Below the pieces are notes generated by a model. That model saw nothing but the letters and a program-made list of their open reading frames with translations. It was not told where the DNA came from and searched no databases. A program made the translations under genes and the position numbers. DNA of 46,887 bases from a virus. Below are positions 14,507 through 21,877 of this stretch, one piece after another. The DNA lies in the IMG/VR virus record IMGVR_UViG_3300042554_002321, positions 1 to 46,887 of that record, one strand, 5' to 3'. The stretch's first letter is position 1; each line of letters opens with the position of its first letter.

Positions 14507-14947
14507 ATGATGACTGCCACTGTTCCTCAAGACGTCACCTATACCCCTAGTGGTGTTAAAGTAGATATTCTCAGTACTCATGATGACGGTGAGTACTTTA
14601 TGGTGAAGTCTAAAACCACGGGAAAGGTCTTTTTCGCGCATAAAAATCAAATCGAACAGAAGGAAGTAGATACAGATTCAGAACAGGGCGCAAAACCCGT
14701 TAAGTCGCGACGGGGTCGTCAGATTGTTAAGCCCCAAGTGCCTGCGCCAAGTCGTTTCAACCTGAACGGCGCTACCCCCGAGCTGCTGACGCAGATTCTT
14801 CCCGGCGTGGGCCTTAAGACCGCCAACGAGATCATCGAGTTGCGCATGTCCCTGCCAGGTGAGCGCTTTTCAAAACTGGAGCAGCTCCGTCAAATTAAAC
14901 ACATTAACTGGGATGAAATCCTCAGTGATGCGATCTACGTTGAATAA
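14507..14947 (+). CDS. Helix-hairpin-helix protein with N-terminal beta domain
   Basis: 146 residues. The C-terminal 60 residues form a ComEA-like helix-hairpin-helix: FNLNGATPELLTQILPGVG (84-102) followed by LKTANEIIELR and a second hairpin, a fold that binds DNA backbone without sequence specificity. The N-terminal 50 residues (GVKVDILSTHDDGEYFMVKS) look like a small SH3-like barrel, joined by a basic linker. In a head-tail module this could be a head-completion or DNA-end-binding protein. ATG-ATG start; either methionine is possible. Confidence 0.7.
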   Translation: MMTATVPQDVTYTPSGVKVDILSTHDDGEYFMVKSKTTGKVFFAHKNQIEQKEVDTDSEQGAKPVKSRRGRQIVKPQVPAPSRFNLNGATPELLTQILPGVGLKTANEIIELRMSLPGERFSKLEQLRQIKHINWDEILSDAIYVE

Positions 14948-14972
14948 TCCTTGGATTAAATAAATAAAGAGT

Positions 14973-14987
14973 ACAATAGGTGTACTG
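14973..14987 (+). promoter_or_regulatory. Two -10-like boxes before 15003
   Basis: TACAAT (14973-14978) and TGTACT (14982-14987) precede the GTG at 15003. The second lies inside GTGTACTGTAGG, which resembles the TAGACTGT core of the 19-nt motif at 9533. Confidence 0.4.
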
Positions 14988-15002
14988 TAGGCGTCGGTAG
15001 TT

Positions 15003-15623
15003 GTGGCCCAGTTTACACAACAAGAGCTAGAACAACTTCAAAGTTATTTAGCACAACAAGGCGTTGTTTTTCAGCCTGACACTACCGATGCCACTAAAAG
15101 AGAAGTAGTTTACGCTGCTGTTAATCAGTTAACGCGTAATCCTGCTCAGGTTTTTGGTTATAGACTTGATGACTTTAACTTTAGTCGTGTAACTTATCAC
15201 CTAGGTTATAATATCGCTACTGTACCTGCGGGTGATTACTCTAGATTATTAGAAGCTTGCAACAGTATTCCGAGCGAATTTTACTACGACAAAATAATCC
15301 AGCAAGTAGAGCGCTGTGAGGAAGCTGAGCGCTTAACAGAACTCGCAGCTGGTCGCGCTACCAACCGGCAAGAAACAATTCTTGGCGATGTAAACCGTTC
15401 GATTAATATTCAAGATAAAACAGAAGTAGCCAAAGTCTGGCGGCAGAACTATTTATACGAGACAAATAGGCTCGCGGAAATGCTGTATGTAGCCAACTAC
15501 AAAGACCCCGTGGCATCTCGTTACAGATTTGAACGTAGTGGCGCAGAATTTATTCAGGCTATTCCTGGCCCACCTGATGTATCTCGTGCTGATCGTCTGT
15601 ATTTCTACGCAGATTGGCGCTAA
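15003..15623 (+). CDS. Hypothetical head-tail connector-type protein
   Basis: 206 residues from a GTG start. It is largely helical with charged residues (QQVERCEEAERLTELAAGRA; DKTEVAKVWRQNYLYETNRL), consistent in size and position with adaptor or head-completion proteins that follow capsid genes. No diagnostic motif. It begins MAQFTQQELEQLQSYLAQQG. Function assigned by position only. Confidence 0.55.
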   Translation: MAQFTQQELEQLQSYLAQQGVVFQPDTTDATKREVVYAAVNQLTRNPAQVFGYRLDDFNFSRVTYHLGYNIATVPAGDYSRLLEACNSIPSEFYYDKIIQQVERCEEAERLTELAAGRATNRQETILGDVNRSINIQDKTEVAKVWRQNYLYETNRLAEMLYVANYKDPVASRYRFERSGAEFIQAIPGPPDVSRADRLYFYADWR

Positions 15624-15648
15624 TATAAACTCAGGCTAGGTCTTTAGG

Positions 15649-17439
15649 ATGTCGTACAGCGCATACGAAAAAACCATCCGAGCGCTTGTCGAAGGCGGGC
15701 TCCGGATGATCAATAACATGATTCCGGATGCGCCGAGCCCTCGGCAAATTCGGCAAACGATCCAACCTAGCTCTTCCGTTACTCCTTCCGCACCTACTGG
15801 TCCTGCCGTTCAACCGCGTCTAAACGTTCCTCCTGATCGATCTACTGGAAGATTTCAGCGGCAACTTCCCGGCCCTCGCGAAGTTCCTGCAGAACAAATT
15901 CCTCGCCGGGCTGGATATCCCCAAGCCGATGTTCCTCGCGAAACTCTTCCGGCTCGTACTCCTGGTGTTGCTTCTGGACAACGTTCTTTACCTATAGTTC
16001 GAGTTCAAGATATTCCCGCGAGCACTACTGTCCGCCCCTATCCGATTTTAAGTTCCCCGCAAGCTCCTGAACCTGCCTTTGCTTACGGTAAAGAACTGAT
16101 GCGTCGAGACCCTGAAGGGTATAACCGTATTCGTTCCATCGTCGAGACCACGGCTGCAGAGCGTGGCGTCAATGCTGACGACGTCATGGAAGCACTGTTA
16201 AGCACCGAGGGATTTGACTCTCCTCTGATCCGGCAGCTGGAAACAACTCCCACTCAATACCTGAATCGGGGCGGCGAGATTGTTCCTTCCGCCGGTGGCG
16301 GGATGGTTCCTCCCGCCGGTCGATCTCTTACTGCAGAAGCAGTTCCGCCTACAGGATTAGTTCCGACTACTCAGGCGGGTCTTCGACCATCTGTCGAACC
16401 TGTCACTGTCTATGAAGTTTCACCAACTCAACGAGTTCTCCCTGAAGGAGATGCCTTTCGATTGATGTCCGACGCGCTTGGCGGTGTCAACATGGTAGAT
16501 CTTCGTCAAGCTCTGGCAACACCTGAATTTCTCCGCAACGTCGGTCCTACGTTGGAACGTCTTGCAACCGGTTCTTCCGCCCAAGCCGCTGCGGCCGGCG
16601 GAACTGCCGCTGCCCGACGGATGCCTGTTGCACCTTTCGTCGGCGGCGGGATTTTAGGAGGTCTTGGTCTTGCTGCTTATATGTCCGGTCGTCAGACACA
16701 GTTTCCTGCTCCTGGTGAGACACAACTGGGTGTGCCCACGGCAACTCCTGAAGCTGGTGCCAATACTCCCTCTGTTACTGGTGCTCCTTTAACGGCTGCC
16801 CCTCAACCTATTGCTGGTAGCACCAACGCAATCCCAGGTACCGTCAACCCCAGTTCACTTAGCGCTCCTGCAGCGCCTTTTGCTCCTGGTCCGTCGGCTC
16901 CGATTGGCGGGCAAGCTCCGGCAGCTCCCGTCGGTAGCTCCATGGGGGCTGGGTCGGTACCGCAACTTATGGATTCGCGAGAATCCGAGTATCGTCAAGC
17001 AATCCAAAACGCAGCCCAGGGCCTCCGTCAAGATGCTTCTCAGTACCAGAACATTGGTGATTTTTACCGTGTTCAAGCGGCTTACGCTGGTGCTCCTGGC
17101 CGGTCGGAACAAATTATCGGCGCACTTAAAGGAATGGGCGCACCTGCTTCCGTCGGCATTGAAACCGAGGCAGCTTTAGAAACTTGGGCAAAAGCTAACC
17201 CCGATCTTGCCTACCGTCTGCAACTTCAAATGCAGCGTCGCGGTCCTAGTCAACAGATGCCCGTGGCGCAAGGCGCTGTTCTGGGTACTTCCATGGGTAC
17301 CAACACGCCCAATAACGCAGCCGGGCAAGCGCGTGCTGCAGCGATAAATGCTGCTTTTAGTACTCAAGGAGCGGCAGATTTAAACGCCACGCTTGCTCCG
17401 CAGGCGTACCAAACCCTTGAAAAAATGCCCCTGTTCTGA
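15649..17439 (+). CDS. Large Pro/Ala-rich virion protein with one membrane-like helix
   Basis: 596 residues. Long stretches of Pro, Ala, Ser, Thr and Gly dominate (residues 25-150 and 355-440), with folded-looking islands near 150-200 and 450-520. A Gly-rich hydrophobic helix (FVGGGILGGLGLAAYMSG, around 328-345) could enter a membrane. The C-terminus is helical and Gln/Met rich. Combined with its place in the tail module this fits an internal or ejected virion protein, possibly one that helps cross the cell envelope. It is not a normal tape measure: heptad repeats are absent. ATG follows TATAAA (15624-15629) by 19 nt. Confidence 0.55.
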   Translation: MSYSAYEKTIRALVEGGLRMINNMIPDAPSPRQIRQTIQPSSSVTPSAPTGPAVQPRLNVPPDRSTGRFQRQLPGPREVPAEQIPRRAGYPQADVPRETLPARTPGVASGQRSLPIVRVQDIPASTTVRPYPILSSPQAPEPAFAYGKELMRRDPEGYNRIRSIVETTAAERGVNADDVMEALLSTEGFDSPLIRQLETTPTQYLNRGGEIVPSAGGGMVPPAGRSLTAEAVPPTGLVPTTQAGLRPSVEPVTVYEVSPTQRVLPEGDAFRLMSDALGGVNMVDLRQALATPEFLRNVGPTLERLATGSSAQAAAAGGTAAARRMPVAPFVGGGILGGLGLAAYMSGRQTQFPAPGETQLGVPTATPEAGANTPSVTGAPLTAAPQPIAGSTNAIPGTVNPSSLSAPAAPFAPGPSAPIGGQAPAAPVGSSMGAGSVPQLMDSRESEYRQAIQNAAQGLRQDASQYQNIGDFYRVQAAYAGAPGRSEQIIGALKGMGAPASVGIETEAALETWAKANPDLAYRLQLQMQRRGPSQQMPVAQGAVLGTSMGTNTPNNAAGQARAAAINAAFSTQGAADLNATLAPQAYQTLEKMPLF

Positions 17440-17449
17440 GGATTGATCC

Positions 17450-17890
17450 ATGGCGGACTATTTTTCTAATTCTGTACCCCTACGCGGGTATGACTTTGGT
17501 ACCTCTATTGCCGGCGGATTTGAGTCGCCGGCGTATAGCATTAATGATTTTTCTTCCGTAGCCGAGGGGCTGGCGCCTTCCACCAGTCCCAGCCCCGCTA
17601 AACCTGGCGGATCGGACAGCCCCTTTAATAACGCGTGGATCGGCGGCAGTATTTTGCTTGAAGGACTCGGAAACATGATCCGAGGGATCCGAGGCATGGA
17701 GCCAGCTCCTCAAGGCATGGCTACCCGCATGATCTCTGACTACATCGCTAAGCAGCAAGACGAAGATCGGCTTAATAAGATTCTTGAGCGTATTGGCGGG
17801 TCTAAAGAAGATTCGTCTGCATTATTGGCGTCGGCATTAGTCAAGCCTGCGCCCCTTAAAACCGACAACCCTTTACGGGGTTTAGGCTGA
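17450..17890 (+). CDS. Hypothetical virion-module protein
   Basis: 146 residues, 10 nt after the large Pro-rich gene and likely co-transcribed. The N-terminal half is Ser/Pro/Gly rich; residues 60-80 (NAWIGGSILLEGLGNMIRGI) are a glycine-rich hydrophobic helix; the end is charged (DYIAKQQDEDRLNKILERIG). The pairing of disorder with one amphipathic helix echoes its neighbour. No family recognised. Confidence 0.5.
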   Translation: MADYFSNSVPLRGYDFGTSIAGGFESPAYSINDFSSVAEGLAPSTSPSPAKPGGSDSPFNNAWIGGSILLEGLGNMIRGIRGMEPAPQGMATRMISDYIAKQQDEDRLNKILERIGGSKEDSSALLASALVKPAPLKTDNPLRGLG

Positions 17891-17911
17891 TAACCCCATC
17901 TAGCGCACACA

Positions 17912-18481
17912 ATGGCCTCTACTAGCACCAACAAGCAACCTTGTCTTGTAGATCGTCCTTTTTTACGGGGCGCGCGTATTACAAACGCTACTACTACGTG
18001 TGATCCCACTAACCCCGCTTTGGGGGACTTGATCCAGTTAGTCCGCGTGGGCGATCTTCCGTCTGAAGACGGTGCTCTGGTCGAGGACATCACTATTGTC
18101 AGCAACGAAGATTACCCTGACAACAGTGGTATTCGTACGGCTGATATTGGTCTGTACGTCTACATGCCGAACCAAGCGGCTCCTTCCACGTCAGCTGCTC
18201 TGATGGTCGGACGTTTTGAAGTCGGATTGAGTGGTTCTACTTTTGGTTACCCGCTGGGTGTCCAACTGCCCGCTGTAATGGCGCCGGTTCCTCGCACCGG
18301 TGATACTAACCTGATCGCTCCTGTTCAAATCGGTAAAAACGAGGGTCTATACCTCGAAAAGGGCTACATCCTGTGTGCCGGTTACATCGGCGTGGGTCCT
18401 GCAGGTGCTTCTGGCGTCCGCGCTTCTGGCGGCCTCAGTCCTTCGGGCATCACTATCTTGGCTCAAGGCGGATTCTATTGA
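17912..18481 (+). CDS. Beta-rich structural protein
   Basis: 189 residues with alternating small and hydrophobic residues, many Gly, Val and Thr and few charges: a compact beta fold. It starts MASTSTNKQPCLVDRPFLRG and ends SPSGITILAQGGFY. Position in the tail or head-tail block suggests a virion component such as tail tube or decoration protein. Codon use is similar to the abundant protein at 13036. No family assigned. Confidence 0.6.
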   Translation: MASTSTNKQPCLVDRPFLRGARITNATTTCDPTNPALGDLIQLVRVGDLPSEDGALVEDITIVSNEDYPDNSGIRTADIGLYVYMPNQAAPSTSAALMVGRFEVGLSGSTFGYPLGVQLPAVMAPVPRTGDTNLIAPVQIGKNEGLYLEKGYILCAGYIGVGPAGASGVRASGGLSPSGITILAQGGFY

Positions 18482-18487
18482 TCTGCT

Positions 18488-20008
18488 ATGTCACGTCGGA
18501 AAGGATCGGATAACTTTGGGTTTCGTCAGTTCAACGCGAACTCAGGTATCCGATCTGTTCCTGATATTTCCGGCGCTGAAAAACCGTCCGAATTAAGTCG
18601 ACCGCAACCTTTTCATCGGCGTTTTAGACCCGCTGTAGGTACTAAAGATTTCAGCGTTTTAAGCGACTATAACTACGCTTCCCTTTGGACTAGATGGCGC
18701 CGTGGTTATGAGTTGTCTATGTATGCGCAGCAAGCATACGATGGTTTAGGTTACGGTTTTAAATACTACTTAGGTAACGATCCCGGTTCTGGTGTTTACG
18801 TTCCAGGACTCAGTTTCTTATATCCAACAACGAGGACCGACTCCAAAATGTGGATGGTCGGAATTCGACCTAGAGATTCTTTTAACTTTAAAGACTACGG
18901 ATACGCTATAGATTCGGTAACTAATTACGATCCACAGACTTACGCCGTAAAGCTCACATCTACTTTTGGTGCTCCTATATCCTTTTTTAAGGGCGAAGTC
19001 CTATCTAATAGATTTACAGCCGGTGGCGTAGACAAGCTTTTTGGGTTCAATAACTACACGGTCGTCGCCGTGGGTTTCAACGGCGTACCCAAAGATCCGG
19101 ATTTTACGCCGACTTTTAACACTCTGTTTTTATCTCACTCTCCGCAAAACAGCTGGAGTGTTGTCGACGCTAACTCTATGACAATACCTGCTTCAGGGCC
19201 TCCGTCCCCTGGCGAGTTTCTGACAACAGAGATGCGTTCACAGTGCAGCTGTCCCGATTTCTTGGGGCGCGAGTCTTTCGACTTGTATCAAAAGTCTCTG
19301 AAGATGCGCTATCCGTACACGGGTGTTTTCAATACTTCTCCCGGTTTCTATGACGCCGGTCCTGAACAAACACCCCGCGTGGTAAATGCGCAGGATAATC
19401 CAGGTTACGCTCGTTCTTTTGGTTTTATTTATCTTAATCAGATATACAATATTCCTTCTTATCAACAAGAGTCTTACTCTGATCCAAATTTATTTTATTA
19501 TCAACCTAAATGGTGTAAGCACATTTACGCCGCGATGTGGGATTTGAAGAATAAATACCAGCAGAGTGCCGCTACGACAATTTGGTTGCCGCAACCTAAT
19601 GACGAGCCTATGAACGAATGGTATCGAGAAAAATTTGAATTGGATTTAAAGAAACAGACTGACTTTTACACCCGAGAGAAGAATCTGACATGGTGGAATC
19701 GGTATGGTCCCTCGATCGAGGAAATGCCTAAACAGATGTTATATCCAGATACATATAACGTTGTAGCCAAGATACTAAACGTTGGTGAGTTGGGTTCGGC
19801 TACACCTTTAAACCCTGATAATATCGTTCTTGAGCCTGTTTCTGTATATGATCCGTATGCTCCGCAAGTTGTCGAAACTTTTGACGGAGGCACGTACCGA
19901 AACGGCGCTCCAGTTCTAACGCCTGTGAATATAATTGACGGCGGTACCTATGCTAATGGCACAGAGATTCCGCCCATCGGTATTTCGTTAAACGGAGGTA
20001 CGTATTAA
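18488..20008 (+). CDS. Large virion protein with split SWIM-like Cys/His motif and C-terminal DGGTY repeats
   Basis: 506 residues, Tyr/Phe/Asn/Pro rich and beta-like. QCSCPDF (C253, C255) and KWCKHIYAAM (C343, H345) match the two halves of a SWIM zinc-binding motif (CxC...CxH; the second half resembles the classical CKHI(Y/H)A), but here they are separated by 87 residues instead of the usual short gap. The C-terminus has three repeats, DGGTYRNGAP, DGGTYANGTE and NGGTY. It lies just upstream of the hexapeptide-repeat gene, and their stop and start overlap. A tail or baseplate protein is likely. A metal-stabilised fold is inferred. Confidence 0.65.
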   Translation: MSRRKGSDNFGFRQFNANSGIRSVPDISGAEKPSELSRPQPFHRRFRPAVGTKDFSVLSDYNYASLWTRWRRGYELSMYAQQAYDGLGYGFKYYLGNDPGSGVYVPGLSFLYPTTRTDSKMWMVGIRPRDSFNFKDYGYAIDSVTNYDPQTYAVKLTSTFGAPISFFKGEVLSNRFTAGGVDKLFGFNNYTVVAVGFNGVPKDPDFTPTFNTLFLSHSPQNSWSVVDANSMTIPASGPPSPGEFLTTEMRSQCSCPDFLGRESFDLYQKSLKMRYPYTGVFNTSPGFYDAGPEQTPRVVNAQDNPGYARSFGFIYLNQIYNIPSYQQESYSDPNLFYYQPKWCKHIYAAMWDLKNKYQQSAATTIWLPQPNDEPMNEWYREKFELDLKKQTDFYTREKNLTWWNRYGPSIEEMPKQMLYPDTYNVVAKILNVGELGSATPLNPDNIVLEPVSVYDPYAPQVVETFDGGTYRNGAPVLTPVNIIDGGTYANGTEIPPIGISLNGGTY

Positions 20009-20631
20009 TGACTTCTACTCCCTACATCATCCTGACGAATCGGTCGTCGCAAGCATCAGATAGACCAAATCCAAGTGCTGCCCAACAAGGTCGCCTTGCT
20101 ATTTCTTATGGAGCTTCTGATCCTGGTGTTTACTTCCAAGATACAGCAGGAAGCATTCGTAAAGTTGGCCCTAATCATTACGCAACTACAGCGCCTAACG
20201 CAGCGCCCTTAGGATTAGCTGGTAATTCTGTAGGTGAAACCTGGGTTGATAGTAGTACAACTAAGTACTACATGAAAGTCTGGACTGGCGCAGCGTGGCA
20301 AACTATTGGTTCTGCCTACGCCGATGTTGCTGTTTTGGCTTCAGGCGCCGTTATTGCATCCGGATGTATTTTGGCATCAGGCTGCATTCTTGCTTCCGGC
20401 ACTATCCTAGCGTCAGGTGCTATTCTTGCGTCAGGTGCTATCCTCGCGTCAGGCTGCGTGGAAGCATCTGGCTCTTATTCAGCAATTCTTTCTTCGGGGT
20501 GTATCGAAGCTTCGGGAGTCCCTGTAACTACGGGATTACCTGTCAGTTCACCTGAAGGTACTGTTATGTATCAAGCTGCAGCACCTTCTGGTTTATATAT
20601 TTACGTCGGCGGTCAGTGGGTTCAGGTTTAA
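20008..20631 (+). CDS. Fibre-type protein with LASG hexapeptide repeats
   Basis: 207 residues. Residues 109-170 are tandem hexapeptides of the form (I/V)(L/I/E)ASG(C/A/T/S), ten or so units with repeated Cys, predicted to form a regular beta-helix or triple-stranded fibre. The flanks contain GETWVDSSTTKYYMKVWTG (76-94) and a C-terminal GLYIYVGGQWVQV, a short motif also found in the fibre at 28439. The start overlaps the stop of the preceding gene (ATGA-type). Role: receptor-binding or tail-fibre subunit, inferred. Confidence 0.7.
   Translation: MTSTPYIILTNRSSQASDRPNPSAAQQGRLAISYGASDPGVYFQDTAGSIRKVGPNHYATTAPNAAPLGLAGNSVGETWVDSSTTKYYMKVWTGAAWQTIGSAYADVAVLASGAVIASGCILASGCILASGTILASGAILASGAILASGCVEASGSYSAILSSGCIEASGVPVTTGLPVSSPEGTVMYQAAAPSGLYIYVGGQWVQV
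20332..20517 (+). repeat. 18-nt tandem repeats encoding hexapeptides
   Basis: About ten 18-bp units encode (I/V)LASG(C/A). Third positions differ between units (gcatcc, gcatca, gcttcc, gcgtca), so the protein repeat is maintained while the DNA has diverged, implying selection on the protein rather than a fresh slippage event. Confidence 0.85.
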
Positions 20632-21167
20632 CCCCGCAGTGTGCTTTTGAGGAACCACGCTGCTTTAAAAGATTCGTCGACTAGCTGGGCTGCGTAGTTT
20701 TCCACATCTGGAGCTTTGATCGTACGAGCCAGTTCGCCAAGATCTTTGGCTTGCATACCAAAGTCTTCCAAGTTTTTAAGGTAGGTAATTAACATATCGC
20801 GAGTTTCATAAGATTTGCAGTTTTTAAAACCTTTATAGGAGTTAAGCAACCCTTTCTGACACATAGGCATCAAGGTGTCCATGGTGCGGACAAACTCGGC
20901 TAGTTTGTCGAACTGTCCAACGTGCAGTTCGTACTGGCCTTTTAAGAATTCATGAATAGGTAGGAACAGAGGTCCTTCGACGTTTAGATGAACTAAGTGA
21001 GATTGCGCGTACAGTTGATGCGCGTAAGACGACAGAGCCACCAGATTCAAGAGAAGGTCCTGAAGCTGGGGCTCTGGTTCCACCGAGATAATTCGCTCTT
21101 CGACTTGCGTGGGCATCAAAGCTGACGTAGGGGTCGAAGCGAAAGTCTCGGTGTACGTCATGTTCAA
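20628..21167 (-). CDS. Dps-like ferritin (DNA-protection/iron-storage protein)
   Basis: 179 residues in the four-helix Dps pattern: SSYAHQLYAQSHLVHLNVEG, then PIHEFLKGQYELHVGQFDKL. The ferroxidase residues H60, H72, D87 and E91 are spaced 12, 15 and 4, the same as H51, H63, D78, E82 in E. coli Dps. Dps family proteins oxidise iron with peroxide and bind or shield DNA. A 35-residue N-terminal tail precedes the helices. It is read leftward from an ATG overlapping the stop of an upstream HTH gene, forming a two-gene operon inserted opposite to the tail genes. It would guard infected-cell or packaged DNA from light-driven oxidative stress, but this is inference. Confidence 0.75.
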   Translation of the reverse strand: MNMTYTETFASTPTSALMPTQVEERIISVEPEPQLQDLLLNLVALSSYAHQLYAQSHLVHLNVEGPLFLPIHEFLKGQYELHVGQFDKLAEFVRTMDTLMPMCQKGLLNSYKGFKNCKSYETRDMLITYLKNLEDFGMQAKDLGELARTIKAPDVENYAAQLVDESFKAAWFLKSTLRG

Positions 21168-21433
21168 AAAGCCGCTGCTACTGCGGTTTCCATTGCGTCG
21201 TCTTCTACTTTAGCCGACGAATCAGCACCGTTCAGATAGCTCTGAAGCGCATCTTTGTTGATCCGATACAAAGACTTAGCGCCGGAAGGCTGCAGGTTTA
21301 CATAGATGTCCTTGGGCCAGCCGCCGGGGTTATTGGATTCGGTCAGTGCAATGCGCTTGCGCACGAAGCCGCTGGAACAGTTGAGGAACTCTGCAGTCTC
21401 AGCAATCGTCAGGAGAGTCTTACCTTCAAACAT
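21164..21433 (-). CDS. Small helix-turn-helix (excisionase/MerR-like) DNA-binding protein
   Basis: 89 residues. LLTIAETAEFLNCSSGFVRK is a MerR/HTH_17-type helix-turn-helix, followed by a wing-like IYVNLQPSGAKSLYRINKDA. Such proteins bind DNA as regulators or excisionases; no integrase was seen, so regulation is more likely. Its stop overlaps the Dps-like start by 4 nt, so it probably controls or is co-expressed with that gene. The upstream gap (21434-21547) would carry its promoter. Confidence 0.72.
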   Translation of the reverse strand: MFEGKTLLTIAETAEFLNCSSGFVRKRIALTESNNPGGWPKDIYVNLQPSGAKSLYRINKDALQSYLNGADSSAKVEDDAMETAVAAAF

Positions 21434-21573
21434 CTGCCGTGTGAATGAGGATGGCTCAGTAATGATAACGAGGTTCTTGCGCTTTGTAAAGGTCGGGAGC
21501 CGGCCTTAACCCTGATTTTATAATGATTACAGAAAGCACTTAATCCCTTGAGACGTACGTTAATGATTCGGTG

Positions 21574-21579
21574 TAGGAT
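21574..21579 (+). promoter_or_regulatory. -10-like box TAGGAT
   Basis: TAGGAT ends 22 nt before the GTG at 21602. This spacing matches other -10-like boxes here and is the main reason for preferring that start. Confidence 0.35.
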
Positions 21580-21601
21580 AAGCAGAGAGTGGGTTCCGCC
21601 C

Positions 21602-21859
21602 GTGGCTACCGCAAACTTCGATGGAGGAATGCAAAATCTTCATTGCGGACTGACGCTGGAAGATGAATTTGTGCTAACCAGGATCCGAGCCAAAGCTAAA
21701 TCTTTAAATAATCGAAGCGACCGAGATCAGTTTTTTTGGGTCATGATTTTAAAGTTAATGTGTAAAGAAAGAGCGTATAAAACAGTTATGAATCAAATAG
21801 GAGTCACTGTAGAAACTAATGTACAGATGTTCGATGATTCTGAAGATTCGGTAGAATGA
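21602..21859 (+). CDS. NblA-like phycobilisome degradation protein (candidate)
   Basis: 85 residues. The core GLTLEDEFVLTRIRAKAKSL followed by DQFFWVMILKLMCKERAYKT aligns with NblA proteins, which start with LSLEQQF, have two helices and end in a K-M-x-x-E/D-N-(I/L)-(Y/F)-K segment. NblA proteins mark phycobilisomes for Clp proteolysis; phage copies are known in freshwater cyanophages such as Ma-LMM01. The acidic C-terminal tail (MFDDSEDSVE) is extra. GTG 21602 is chosen from promoter spacing; TTG 21548, ATG 21563 and ATG 21629 are alternatives. Helix pattern similarity in a small protein is weak evidence, so this is a candidate only. Confidence 0.45.
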   Translation: MATANFDGGMQNLHCGLTLEDEFVLTRIRAKAKSLNNRSDRDQFFWVMILKLMCKERAYKTVMNQIGVTVETNVQMFDDSEDSVE

Positions 21860-21877
21860 TGAATAAATAGCAGACAG

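Noticed and set aside
20332-20517. CRISPR-like array
   Set aside because: Repeats are contiguous 18-nt coding units without spacers.
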